Positions 12,101 to 26,141 of a DNA stretch of 64,000 nucleotides are shown piece after piece (position 1 is the first letter of the stretch; each line of letters starts with the position of its first letter). The DNA lies in assembly GCF_000208865.1 (NCBI RefSeq), contig NC_018393.1:806001-870000 (forward strand), in the 5' to 3' direction. The translations under genes and the position numbers were made by a program. The notes below the pieces were generated by a model, which saw only the letters and a list, made by a program, of their open reading frames with translations, ran no database searches and had not been told where the DNA came from. The DNA comes from Neospora caninum Liverpool (taxonomy: Eukaryota > Apicomplexa > Conoidasida > Eucoccidiorida > Sarcocystidae).

Positions 12101-15100
12101 GAGACCGAAGACGCAAACTTCTTCGCCTGCTTCCACTACGCTCTCTCCGCTTCTCTCCATCTCCTTCACGTCATCTCCCACGAACACTTCTTCTCTGCAC
12201 TGTCTTCTTCTTCTTCTTCTTCTTCTTCTTCTTCTGCGTTGAGTGCTCAGCTCGGGGGTGAGGACAGCCGCGCCTCGCTCGCGGAGTTCGTGGCGCACGT
12301 GCAGATGCTGCTACAGCTGCTGATGTTACACCTCCTGTGCGTCGTGCGGGGTCGATCGGCAGCGCAGGCGGTCCGGAGGCAAGCGCGCCTCCTGCGCAAA
12401 CGTGGAGGGGCGAGGAAAAACAAGAAGACGGGAAAGGACGGGGACAAGCAGCGACGCCGAGAGGCGCCTGCGGCCGCGGAGACGCGCGCGGGAAACGAGC
12501 AGACTCTCGACGCGAAGGGAGACAGAGAGACCGCGAAGACGGCAGAGAAGACGCAGGAAAGGAACAGTTTCTCTGCCGCTTTCCTGGAAGGAAACACTTT
12601 TTCCGAGTACGTCAAGTTCAGCACTCTCGTCCAGATGGCGCTCGACGAAGAAGTTGGGGTGTACCTACAGTGCCTCGAAAGCGGGAGCAGCGCGTCGGCA
12701 GAGGAGAAAACGCATTCGAGGCTCGGGGGGCCCGCAGGTCTGCCGGACCCTCGGGACGTCCAGTGTCTCTTGCTCCTCCTGCTGAGGTGCGCCGCTCTCG
12801 ACTCGACCCTAGGCGCCGCCAGTCCGGCGAGGACAGAAAGGGAAGGACGAGGAGACGGAGACGCTCGCGGCGAGAAGGCGCGTCAGGAGCACACCGACGA
12901 GACGACCGAGACAGAACGCTCGCGTTCTGGTGAACCGCCTGAGACGGGAGAGACATTTCGCGAGACGATGGACGATCATCCGTTTGCGCGGCTGTTGCAG
13001 CACGAGATATCTCCGTAAGACACACGCCGTTCGAATTTCTCTTCTGTGTTTTTGTGGTCCCGCGACTCGTCAAAACCGTCGAGTTCTGCCTCGGCTGTCC
13101 TGTCTCCTGGAATGCCCCTCACCTCGCAATTTGCTGTCCGCTCCCTTCATCCCATCGTTGTCGGGCTCCTCGAAGTTTGTGTCTCTTTTTTCTCCCACCA
13201 CAAAAAGCCTGAGCGGAGTTCGCTCGACTCTCGCCGCTCCTTCTCGCGCTCCTTCTCGCGCCCCGCCCCCGCGAGAGTTCCCCGTCTTCTCTCTTTCTCT
13301 CGCCTCCGGCCCTTTCGTTGCTCGGCTGCCTCGCCACGTTCTCGGCTCCGTCGTGTCTCTCCTATTCTTCTACCCTCGTTTCCGGTTGGTGTCTTACAAA
13401 GACTGTACAAAAATCCCTCTTCACCTTTTCACAGAGTCCTTTTGCGTGATTTCCTCCTCAGCATCCTCGTCACCTTGACCGCCGCGCTGTCTGCCTTCCA
13501 CCGCTCCACGGTGTCCGCCTCTGCGGCTTCTTCGCATGCAACCGATCCTCCTCCTTCCTCGTCCTCGCCGTTTTCACCGTCTTCTGCGTTTCCACCGCCG
13601 CGCTCGCCAGCCGTCTCGTCCGTTGCCCCGCTCTCGCCTTCCTCTCCTGTATGCGATGCTTCTCGAGCGCCGACTCTTTTCTCGGCGTCTCCCTTCGCGT
13701 GGTCTCGCGAACCGCTTCTGCGCGCACGGTTTCTCAACCCGCTGGCCTTGGGGCCTCCGGGCGACGCAGGCGCCGCTCTCGCTGCTCTCAGCGCGAATTC
13801 TGCGCTCTGGGCCTTGGTGACGCACCCTGTTCAGTGCCAGACTCGCCCCTGCTCGGAGGCAACGGGAGAGTCCGCCGCCGAGTCTGTCCAACCTTCCCGC
13901 ACTCGCGCGCCTCGCGCTGACAGCCACGCACATGCCTCCGTTCCCTCGCCTTTTTCTCTCTCGCCCTCTCTCTCTGAAGCGTCCCTCGCGGAAATGGCTC
14001 GGGAAACTCGAGACGAAGAGACGAGAGAAGAGACCGCCAAGAGAGAACAAGACGGCGAAGAAGTAGGAGAAGAAGTGCGCGAAGAAGTGCGCGAAGAAGG
14101 GGGAGAGGAGACAAATGAAGATACAGCGGCCTGCCGAGGAGCTCTAGAGAGAGGCGAAATTGCGATTTCTGTTCTCAGGGCGATCGGATTCCTCGCGAGG
14201 TTCCAACCAACCTCGGCGCCGCTCTTTGCTGCTCTCCTCGATCTGCTGAGGAGAGGTGCACAGCGGAGAGGCCGTGGCAGGGAAGGAAACGACGAAGCGC
14301 CTCGCGAAGAAGAAAACGCCGCGCGGGAGGCGCTCCTTGTCATGGTCACACAATTTGTCGGTGCGTGTGCCCCAATCCGAGATCGAAAAAACGCGAGCAA
14401 AAGAGACGCAGAGAAAAGAGAGGTGGACAATGGCGAGACACAGAGAAAACAGAGAGACAGAAGGGAGAGAGGGAGCTGAGAATTGATGAGCACTGCAGGA
14501 AACGAGAGAGAAGTCGACGACACATGCCTGCTACACCGACGTGCCTGACGCGACTGCTTGTCTCTGTGCCGGTCCACAACATGCATCCGTGTGAAAATGA
14601 CAAATCTGTCTGTGTGTCTCTCTCTTTCTGTTTCTCTCTTTCTGTCTCTCGAGGACTACACACATGCATGCGCGTGGGTGTACATCTAAATAGATGCCTT
14701 TCCACGTATGAATTATCTCTCAGGGTATCGGTCTCTATCTGTGCCGCTCTCTGTCTGCCATTACCTCCCTCTCTCTTTTCCTGGGTATATGTGTATATAT
14801 TCGAATTCTGTGGAAAGGCGGATATGGAGAGATTGGTCTGGGTTTGCACGGGTGGGCGTCTGCGCACGGGTTTTGCGAATACAACCTTTGCGAACGCGTT
14901 TTCGCGGATGTGCATCCGCGAAGCTCTGGCCGTTCGTTGGTTCTGTTTCCACAGCATTGCCCATCTGAGTCATGCTCTGCTAACACGGTAGGACATTTGG
15001 ACTCGGTCGACAAAAAAGGCATGCAAGGTCTAAAAATCACGGAACGCAAGCGCTTTGCTGTGTCTCCCTTTTCAGCGGTTCTGCCTGTTCGCCCTTCCCT

Positions 15101-18100
15101 CGCTTCTGTTCGAGTCCGACAACTGAGACTTTCTGCGAACGACTCCTCGCCGCCTTTGCTCGTCCACTCCAGCAGTCAAGAGCGAAGGTCTGCCTCGTCT
15201 TCTCCGTCTCGTTCTTCTCTTTCTTCTCTTTCTTCTCTGCCTGCCTCGTCTCTCGGGGCTTGCCAGGGCGTGCCGTCCGAGGGGTTTCACAGGTCTCTGC
15301 ATGCGCCGGCGGACGGCGCACCGACCGTGTCGTCGCAGCCCGTCTGGCTCGGCTTCGCCTCCCGCCTGGCTCCGGTGTATCTCCAGCCGCAGCAGGGCGT
15401 GCTGGCTGAGGGTTTGATGCTCGTTCGGCAGCTGTTCTGCGTCGTCGCCGTGTACACGTTGCGGGGCGACGCGGTTCGCCAGCCTTCGCTCGCGACGGCG
15501 CTCCTCGAGTTGCTGCGGGGCCTTGCGCGAAACGGCTACTTCAGCCACGTCCCGCTCCTCGACGTCTTCCTTTCTCCCTCGATCCGCAAACCCGTGTCGC
15601 CACACACGCTGGGTGCATCCGCCTTCTCCCTTCTTCTTACCTTTGGAGACATCGGAGAACAACGCAGCGAACGGACGCCGCTCCCGAGCTGCAAGCCTCT
15701 CGATTCCTCCCCTCGCGGCCAGAGATCTTCTCTTCCGAGACAGGAAGCGACGCGCTCAGGGGTGTCGACCCTGTCCCGGCGCAAACTGGAGGCACTCGAC
15801 CTCGCGTTCGTCAGGAGCGTCAGCCTGATGCGGCCTCCGTGGGAAGCGCTCTTGACGGTTGACGAGGACGGCGCTGCGTCGCCTCCGCCCTGGGACCAGA
15901 ATGACGTGGACGACTCGGCCGAAGATGCGGAAGATGCAGAAGAGGCGCTCGCTGGAGGCGGGCGGGGGGACCTCGGCGGTCGAGACGACCTTTCGCCCCA
16001 CGCCATTCTCTTCCATGGACACGAAGGACGGCCTCCGGAGGACGCAGATCGGTCGAGAAACGCGGGAGGAGAGGACGCCTCGTTCGCGTCTCTCTTCTCT
16101 CTCGGGATCCCTTCCTCTTTCGCCGGGCGTGGTCCAGAGGCAAGCGCACGCGAGGAACAAACCACGCGGGTCACGGGAGACTCGCGCCTCCCGACGATCG
16201 CCCTCACGCGTCCCCCTGGAGAGCCTGCAGCGGGGCCGGACACGCGCGACAGGGCCTTGCCGGCGGAGAGGCAGAGCGCAGCCGTCTCTGTCTCGGGATC
16301 CTCGCGACTTGTCTCAGCTGCAGGCCAACGCGGACTCGCCGCGTCTTCCCTCGCGGCGCCGCCACGCGACGGCCGCGCTGCGCAAGAAACTGAGCCCTCT
16401 TCCGTGGCGCTGACGCGACTCGCGTGGTGCGGAACTCCGCCTGTCGAAGTGGCGTGTCTCCTCCTCTTCGCCTTGCGACTTCTCGCGCTCTTCCCCGCCA
16501 CAGAAGCGTCGGAGGCGACGGGAAGGGAAGCGGCCGAGGACGGAGGCAGGGATCGACTCGGCGCGCAGAGAGAAGAAAACAACCTGCGAGAGACTGCCGC
16601 GCGGCTCCTCCACCGCACGCTCTGTCGCACCGTTCCAGGTACACCCGAGGCGCGAGCCACACGCACACCCAGGGGGACGGGAACGAAGGCGAAAAGAGAC
16701 AGCAGAGACATGGAGGCAGGAAAGAAGAGGAAGAAACCACTCGAAATACCGTCCGGCGCTTTCCTCCGCGTGGTCCTGATCGTTGCCTCTTTGATCGGTG
16801 CCGTGTACGCATCCTTTCTTCATGAGCTTTTTTGCACGGCTCCTGCTCGCTCTCTTGCGCCTTCTGGCCTCGTCTGGGAAGCGGCTCCTTCGGCTCTATC
16901 TCGCAGTGTCTTCTTTCTCTTCTGCCTCCTCCCCTTGTTCGTCCCCCTCTTCGTCGCTGTGCCTCATCCCTGTCTCTGCACTGTTCAACTCCGTTGTCTG
17001 TCAGGGCTCCTCTTCCCTCTGCTGCTTGACGCTCTCCAGCAGCCGCGCCTCGACCGCGCCCTGCCCGTCGTCTTTCGGTGTCTTGCCACGATGGCGAGCT
17101 CCCGTGCAGGCGCCGAAGCGCGGAACACACACCGACGCACAGACCGTTCACGCGAGTCCACACCACCTTACCTCCTCCCCATGCCATTTCCAGAGGAAAC
17201 AGATTCGCCTACGCTCCCCCAGACCCTGTCTTCTTCCGCGTCTTCCTCTTCTTTCGCGTCTCCCTCTTCTTCGCCTTCTGTGGCCTGGCTGGGGCTCTTG
17301 ACAGATCCCATCTTTGTGAGGAGACAAGCGGACACGTTGTCTTGGCTTTTCTTCTACGCAGGATCAAATCCGGTGAGGCAAACGGAAATTTCAATCGGAG
17401 CGCTTGAGGCTTTAAAGAGCCTCCGCCCCTTTTTTTTCTGCCCTCCAAGTCCTTCTGCCTTCCCCTCGTCCTCGCTCTCTTCCTCACTCTCTTCCTCTTC
17501 TTCGGGGATGCAGGGTGTCTCGAGTTCTGAGTTGTCTGTGAAGGATGACGCGTTTCGCGCGAGGGAAGAAGGCTCTGTCTCCGCCACTGAGGGGCTGGGA
17601 GCGCAGGCAAATTCCCACCTGGATCGGTTGCTGGCCGCGCTCGCCGCCGCCCGAGAAGCGCAACCGTCTCTTGCGGTGGCTGTACACCCGCGCTCGAGTC
17701 TCCCGCCCGCGCTGAAGTGCCTCCTTTCGTGTTTGCCGTGGACAGCAGAACTGGCGAGTCAACTCCTGCTGCAGATCCGCGCGCGCAGATCGGCTCTCGA
17801 GGCGTTCCTCGGCTCCGTCGGTGAGGCGCGCGCGACGGCGTCGTCTCTGCAGGATTTCTTTCTTGTCCACTGTCTCCGATCGCTGCTCGCCGTCGCGTCC
17901 ACGCTGCGGCTTCTCGCTTCCCAGTTCCGCGAACGCGACTCCTTCCCCTTCGCGAAACAGGTTCCGGGAATCTCGGTCGGGTCGCGGAGCAAGAGTCGCG
18001 AGGACGCCCGCGAGGCGGCGCACGCAGCCTCGTCCCACTCCTTCCTCGCCCTCCTTCCGCGCGCTCTCCCTCGATACGACGTTCTCCTCCTGCATCTCGT

Positions 18101-21100
18101 CGCCGTCTCTGCGCGCGAAGCTTCTGCGCCGTTTCGCCGAGCCTTTCTGCGCGCTCTCTTGGGGATTGCCGTCGACGACCCGACCGCCTTCGCAGGCCTC
18201 GCCTCGCCCGTCGCCTCTCGCCGCACCACGGAGGGGAGAGGCGCGAGGGGCGGGCGGCGCGGAACCGCGACAGGCGCGGGACGCGAGGGAGCAGGCGGAC
18301 ACTCGAGGCGAGAGAGCGACACCAACGCGGCGTCCCAGGCCGCCTCGCCTCCGACTTTCGGCGAGAAGCCGCCGTGGGTTCGCGTCCTTGACGAGAGACG
18401 CAGCCGCGAGGACGAGGGGAGACTTCGGTTGGCCCAAGGCCGGTACGTGGGCGCAACTCGCCTAGGAGACGTGACGCGCGACGCTCTGGCCGATGGACTG
18501 GTCTTCGCCACGCGTGCACTTCCAGCACTCGCGCACGCGCTCCACCACATCCCGCTCGCAAAACCGTCGCCTCCCCAGTTCGCGTCTTCTCGCCCCGTCG
18601 CCGTGCCTTCCCCGGCCGAGGACCGCTCTCTCGCGGAGGTTCTCGCAGCCGCCGTCGCGGCCGAGGCGCTCGCCGCAGCGCAGCACAACAATGCGGCGGG
18701 GAAGCGCCGCTGGCGGGGCTTTCTGCGCGCAGCTGAGGCCGCCGCGACCGACGACCGCCGCGCGCTCCTGACGGAAGACACGGCTAGCTGCACGGTGAGT
18801 TGGCTAGCCACGGGCCCCGGCTCCGCGTGGCTCCAGAGCGAGCTCGCGCTGCCTGCGGCGAGTCTGCTGGCTGCACTCGTTGTCGACGCCGGCGCGAAGG
18901 ACGCGCGGCAAAAGGCGACGCCCCGCGACGGGACGCGCACCGCGTCGCCTCCCACGGAGGCCGAGACGGGGCGGGGCCCGCGCGGAAGAACTTTAGGCGC
19001 GCTTTCAGGCGGCGACGAGGCGGTCGGTGTGGCGAGTTTTGGCGACGAGGAGTCGCGAGAAGACGCGGCGTGCCCACAGTTCCCAGTGTCGGAAGGCACA
19101 GCTTCCCACCTGGTCGTCGCGCGGACGCTTGCGATTGTGGCGAGCAGCGACGCAACGTTTCAAGACGTCGCGCGTTTCCTCGCTCACGTCGAGGCCGTCA
19201 GTCGTCCCAAGGCGCGGTTGATGAGTTCGTTTGCGTTCTTCGGGAAGTCCGAGGCGCAGATGAAGGAGGAGAAACTGCGGAGCCTGTTGGTTTTTTGCCG
19301 GGGAGTGTGCGCGGCGAACGCGCCGGCGTCGTGCTTCTCGCTCGCGCGTCTTTTCGTCGTGGCTCAGGAAGGCGACTGGCTGCTGCGCGAGCGGCTCGCG
19401 CGGGGCCCGGACCTGTCGCCTTCCGAGCCCGCGAAGGAGGCGGAGCGCCAGGAGGGCGGCCTCGCCTCAGCCTGGCAAGGCTTCGCGTCTCTCTGGGCGA
19501 CCACACCCAATCCGTCGCGGCCGCAAGCGGAAGGCGGCGACTTGGAGAACGACCCAGGCGGGAGCGCGGTGGCCGAAAGGATTCTTCCCTCGTTCTCGTT
19601 GGAGCTAGATGCAGATGCAGACGCGGGCGACGCTGCGAGGCGCCGCGAGACGGTGTCTCCTGGGGAGACAGGAGCGGCGGAAGGCCAGTCAGCGGGACAG
19701 ACGGGAAAGGCGTCGAAGGCCGGAGCCGGCGGCGACAGTCCGTCGCGAGGCGCGGGAGCGGCGGGAAAGACGTTCGCGACTTTCCGGAAGGACGGGGAAG
19801 CGAGGAGTGCGTTGAAGAGAGACGACGCGCTGAACGTTTTCAAGCAGGCGGCGCGCGCCTGTCGGTCGACGGCGCTGCGCTGGAAGACCGGGGAAGGCGA
19901 CGTTGACCACATCGCCATGGTGCAGCAGCTCACGGCGGAGATCGACGCCGTTCTGGGCGCCGTGGAGGCCGCGGAGACGTTCGCGCCGGCGCCGCTCGAC
20001 CCGCGAGGCGAGTCGCGCAGCGTGAGCGACTCTGAGCGGAAAAAGCAGAGAGAAGGCGAGGCCGAAGGCCGCGAAGCCCGCGAGGCCGGGACGTCGATTG
20101 CTGGCGACAGTTCGGCGAGCGGGGAAGACCTTGACGGGCGCGGGGCTCCTGTTCCCTCCGAGACAGAGCGGTCGGCCGCGCGCCGCGCGACGCTCCTCTC
20201 GTTTGTTCGCCTCCTTCTGCCGCTGCATGCGCTCGCGGGGAACGACGACAACGACGGGATGCTCGCCTTGGTGGCCCTTCGCGCTGCAGTCGGTGCACAC
20301 GGTCTCAGAGACGTCCTCGAGGGGATTTCTTCTTCTGGGGAGCTCCGGAACCGCAGAGAAGACGATGCGCTGAGGCCGTTGGACCCGACACTTTGCACAT
20401 TTGCGCCTGTGACGCACTCTGGAGGAGACGCGCTCGCCTGGAGCGCGTTTCTGTTGCCGCCGACCTTCGCGATGGCTCAAGACGCGCTTGCGACTGTGGC
20501 TGAGCGTGACGCGGAAGAGCGCGCGAGGCGACATCAAGACGCCGGACCTCGACAGCGAGAAGACAGGAGAGGGCGAGAGAACCCGACCCGAAGGCGAGCC
20601 GAGGAACAGCCTGGCCAGCGCGACGCTCAGAGCGAGGGGGGAGGTGAAGTGTCGACTGGCGACGACTCAGCGACACAAACGGACGAGAAGGCGCAGCAGA
20701 GCGGCGACTCGACACGCGGCCGAGGCGACGGCCGTCGCGCGGTGTCGCCGGATTCCCCTCCCGCAGGCCTCTCGCGTTTCGGGGCGGAGGCACTGCTGAA
20801 GGTGCCGTTGGTTGACGTCTTCACGCGGTTCGCCGAGCTCGCGCTGTTTGCGCTTCTGCCGCTCGTCGCGGACCCGACTGGGCCGTCTCGACAGCTCCGC
20901 TGGCTCGGGCGCGAGGTCTGCGCCGCGCAGACAGTCTGGCTGCAACAGCCGAACACGAATCCGGCGGCATGCGGTAAGGCGAGGAGACAGGCGCAGCGAC
21001 CGCAAGAAGAGACTGAGAGCGAAGACGATAGAGACAAGACGAGAAGATGAGAAGACGAACGAGAGAAAGAGAGGATGAACGAGAGACGATGAAAGAGAGA

Positions 21101-24100
21101 GGATGAACGAGAGACGATGAAAGAGAGAGGATGAACGAGAGACGATGAACGAGAGAGGACGAAAGAGAGAGGAAGAAGGAAACGAGACGGGCAAGAAGAC
21201 AGATGAGACAGAGAAGAAGAGTGCCGTCGACAAAGGGAGAAGCTGGAGGGAATTCGAAAGAGCGGAAACGGGGCACGCACCCAGAGTGTGCACCGTCCTA
21301 CATGGATGTGCTTGTTTTGCACCCTTGTTTCCTCTTTTTGGCAGATCCCCTCCTTCCTCTGGTGACGCTTCTTCGTCAGCGAGGCCACGTCGTTGTTCGT
21401 TGCCCGAGTGGCGCTTCAGGAAAGCCTTGGCGCTCTGGTCTCCTTCCTGCGCTTCGATGCATGGCTGCACTCCTCACTCGAAACCTCCCTTCTTCTCTCT
21501 TTTCTCTTTGTCACGCTTTGGTGGATGTGGGAGAAAGGGAAGAAGGAAAGGGGCCGGGGGTGTACGACGGTGCGGGTCGAGAGAGTCAACTCCTCTTCCC
21601 CGTCGACGGCGCGGTCGCTTCGATTGTGCTCCTCCACATCCTCTGTCTGTTGAAGGCCTTGGTAAGGGAAAACGCGCAATTCGTGGTCCACGTACTTCTG
21701 CTGAACCGGCTTTAACTTTGTCGATGCACGCGGAGATCCACAACCAAACCTCCACGCAAGCGCCCTCTACAGCGCATGAAAATACACATGTATATGTTCA
21801 CATACGACTATGCATTTGTGTATATAGGTATGGACGTCAAGACGTTCAAGTCTCATGTAGCCTGTGTGCATCTACGTTTTTACCTGTATTTCTTTCCTTT
21901 CTATGAACTTCTTGGTGTTTGGGAAGTTTGACCTTAGTTTGCGCGTGTGTTTTTATCTCTTTGGAAGGAGGAATGTTGGATGTGGCCTTGTGTGATGCTC
22001 CCGTTTCGCCCTTCTTCAGATTCCGTCCTCGGTGTCGGCGTCTCTGCGCCATTTGTGGGTCTCTCCTCCCCGCGCCTTCTGCGTGTTTCCAATTCCGTCC
22101 ACATCTCGCTTTTTCGCGGCGCCTTCCCCACACCCTCACCAGCGGAGCGGCACGCCAGTCGGCGCCTCCGCTGCCCCTCTCCGTCCGCTGCATGCGACAA
22201 GCTCTCGTGGCCCAGACGCGTCTTCGCGTTTTCAGGATCCATTTGTTCCGCTCCCGCGTCTTCCTCTTGAGGCGGTCGACGAAGAATTTCACGCAGCTTT
22301 CGCACAAGAACGCACTCACGCGCTTCCCTCGCCCCGCACTTTGCCCCTCCTGCCAGTCGACAACCCCCAGCCGTTCCCCGCCCATCCCCTCGTGGATGCC
22401 ATGCAACGCAGTCCAGGAGCCGGCAGCCGCTCCGCTGCATGCGGACGCGGTGTACATACACCCCAGTGCGGCTTCGGCGCGGTCGAGGGAGGCGCGGCCC
22501 CGTCTTCCTCGCACGCTTCAAGTGCGGATGCAGGTCGTGTGTCGTTCCAGCGACTCTTTGAGGAGAGCGAAGCAGGTTCCGCGATCGACCGTGCAGCCCA
22601 TCAAGTGGTCTTGGCGCTTCATTCGCAGCGAATGGCGTGGCCAGCGACTGCCGTCCTCTTTAAGGGAATCCACTTTCGCCTCGCCGCGTCTCCAAATCCG
22701 TTTCTGCGGTGGAAGACCTTGAGGCTCCTCTCTCTTCTCGCGGCGCGGGCCCCGCCGCTCGCGCTGCCGCCGGCGCTCGCATCCACTCTCTTCGCTGTCG
22801 CGCAGCGCGTGACGCGGGATTGCGGCTCTCCCGTCTATGACGCTCTGACTCGCCTCGACTCCGCGACGCCTCCGCGGGCCCGCGGCCATGCTGCTGACTC
22901 ACCCGCTTCTGCTGTCCATTTCTCGGCGGCGTGGGTGCACTGTCTCCTGCTGGTTCTGCCGCACTTGGGTGACCCCATCGAAGAGAACCGGGAAATGGCG
23001 TGCGCGGCGCTCCGAGAGTTGCTCCTGAGGTGTACAGACACCGCGCGACTGCTGCGCGTCCTAGAGCGCGAGTCGGCCGACGACATCCGCGAGCAGACGC
23101 CGCACGGCAGCGACGCGCCGCCGCAGGTCTGGAGTGAGCAAAGTGGAGAGGCGTCGGCGCGTGGGAACGAGGGCGGCAACGCGCGACAGACACGGTCTAC
23201 CTTCTCGGCCTTCGCGCTGCTGCCTTCACAGCTGGGCGAGGCCGGCGCGGGCCTTGCCTTCGACGCCGCGTGGCCCACCGCGCGTTTCCGAGAGACTCCA
23301 GGCGAGATGCAAGGCCTCTCAGACGACAGCCGTGCATCTGCGTGCGAAGATCTCCTGCACTGTCTCGTCGCTGCAGTGGCGCATGCAGACAAGGCGCTTT
23401 CTGGTCAGCTTCTCTCCTTTTTTCTCCTGCCGCTAGCAGAAGACGACGTCGGGACCGCAGCCCTCGTCGCCCTGCGCTACTGCGTCTTCTTCCTCGCCCA
23501 GAAACGACGCTCGCTCCTCGCCGGAGATCCTTCTTCCAGCTTCACCCCGAAACAGGCCGCCGGCGCAGGGGCGACTCGCGCCGCGGACCAGGGAGACGAA
23601 AAGACACCGAGAGGAGACAAAGAGACTACTCCCGCGCGCGGACGGTCGCCAGGAGAAGTGGGCGCGTCGGAAGCCCGTGCAGAAAGCGTGCGGCAGTCCG
23701 AGAGCGCTCGCCTTGTCGCGGACGGTTCTGGGGCCTCGGGAGAGCCTCTGTCAGACAAAGCGTGCGAGAAGAGCGAAGAGAGGAAGGGAGGCGACGGGGC
23801 TGATGCTTCGTGTTTCTTCTCGCCTCTACCACTCTCTGAAGTGCCTGCTCCAGAGCCAGAGACCGCGCAAGAGCGCCAAGCGCGCCTGTTCACTGCGGCC
23901 GTGATCGACCTCCTCAATCGCCGACGAAAGGCGCTGTGTGCGGACCTCGAGAGACACCTTCGAGAACTGTGGGAGAAGGAATCGCCTGCCGCCTCCCCTC
24001 ACGCACGAGTCGTGCCGGGATCGCATGCGGCCGAGCGCTTCGGGTCTCCGAGCCCCGACCGAAACTCGGCACAGACGCGAGGCAGCGAATCACCAGATGC

Positions 24101-26094
24101 AGGCGTGTCTCTCGGACGCATTTCCCATCTCCCCTCACGTCCATTTCCTCTCGCTTCTTCTCTCACTTCTTCTCTCGCTTCTTCTCTCACTTCGTCTCAG
24201 CGCCCGTCCCACGTGGATGGGGATTGGGGTGTCTCTTGGGGCACGGAGATCTGGGGTTTCGCGACTTTCTCTGCAAAGGGCGACGCGGCCGAGCTGGAAG
24301 AGCGCGCGGCGCTCGTGACCGAGCCGCTGGTCCAGCACGAGGCGCTTCGCTGTGTGAGGGAAGTAGCCGTCACTTCCCTCTTCTCCGTCCTCGCAGTCTT
24401 GATCGAAAACGCGAGGGTTCCGCTCGCACGGAGCGGCGCGCCTGCCTTCCAGGGGTTCCGTGCCGTCGAGCCCCGCGCAGAAGACGCCCTCGGACGGCAA
24501 GGGAAGCGCGAAAAACTCGACGCGACTCTCAGAGCGCCTGGCGCCTCGTCCCACCCGGCCTTAAATCCCCCGTCTGCAGCGCTCACGACGCGCCCCGGCC
24601 CTTGTTGCTTCGCATCGCTTCCCCGTGATTTGCCTCTTCCCAGCGCTTCGAACGTCTCTTCTCAAGGTGAGAAATGCGGGAAAGGCGCGGCGCAGGAGTC
24701 GCGCACCCCTGCGCCTGCGTGGCGCATTCGAGGCTGCGTCCACAGCCTCTTGATGAGCGTCATGGCCGAAGACAGAGATCTCGTCAAAAAACTCCTGCGG
24801 GCCTTCACGGACATCATCAACAACGCGCCGTGCACAGTTCCTGTCGCGCGAGCCGTTCTTTCCTCGCAGCGAGAACACCTCTCACGTTTCGCCCGTCCGG
24901 ATTCTTTCGCCTCCACGCGCAGTGGCGAGGAGCGGGACACCCAGCGGCGGAAGCGCGCCGACAGAGACGCCGACCTCGCCGCGGGAGAGACAGTCGAAGA
25001 TGTCCTCAATCCGTCTGTGCACCAGGCGACCCTTCTCCTGCTTCTGCTCGTCTCCGTGCGCGCGAGAGAGAGCGAGCGAGGCGCGCATGCAGCACTTCTG
25101 GACGCCCAGCGAAGCGTCGCGGGGGCGTCTCGGCGCGGGGACGGACACGACGCGCGTTTCTCCACCCTCGCGGTCTCCGCCTCGGCTTCGCTTTCCGTCG
25201 CGTTTGCGTGCGGCAGCCCGAGTGGAGCAGTGGCGATGTCCCGGGCGGTTTCCCGCCATTTCCCGCACTTGTTTGCGACCGCGCTCCTTCGCCTCGGCGC
25301 CTGCTTCGAGCCTTCCTCGTCGCCCGTCTCCGCTGAAGCACCTGCGCAAACCGTCTTCGTCCCTGCATGCGCCGCCCACCAGACAGGCAGAACCCCCGCG
25401 GGAAGCGCCGAGTTTTTCTTCGCGGCCCGCGCCGGCAGCTCTGCCGAGTCAGAGACCGCGGGGGTCGCCTCGACGGAGTTTGCGATTCCGGCGGTTCCGG
25501 ACTCGCGAGAACAGCTGCCGGAGAGCCAGGCGCAACGCAGTCGGGAGACGAGCGCGACTGAGGAAGCGAGAGAGAAGGAGATGCGCGAGGGCCTCGCGGA
25601 GACGCAGAGCAGGGAGCGCGACAGCGGCTTGGCGAGACAAGACAAGGTGGAAGACGACGAAGAGGCGCGCGACGACGCACAAGATCGGGTGTTTCCCGTG
25701 ACAGTGATCTCTCGGCAAGAAGCCGTCGAAGCGGTGGTGGCCCTCATCCACGCCATCGTCCTCACGGCCCAGGAGACAGAACTTCTCGCCCTGTTGGAAA
25801 AAGGGAACATTTTGGAAAACATGAAGCAAGAAAACGCCTTCCTCGACGCCATCAAAGACGCCATGACGTCAGTCCACATGCACACGCACATGCTCTACCT
25901 CTTTGAGGATTTGTGGAAACCAGCTGAGCAGAGAGTTACCAGATGCATGTACCTTGTCTCTTACACAAACGTCTAGCCGTGAGCCCGCACACCCCACAGA
26001 GACATCCTTTGCAGAGACACATCCAACACCGTGTGTAACGGCTGTGCTTCACACTCTGCCACTCGACGTCTGTATCTCCATGTATCCATATTTG

Positions 26095-26141
<47 letters not shown>

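Noticed and set aside
15536..21470. Many long minus-strand frames (up to 446 codons) opposite the giant gene
   Set aside because: GC-rich antisense shadows with Arg/Ser/Ala/Pro composition; the plus strand has phase-consistent splicing and helical repeats.
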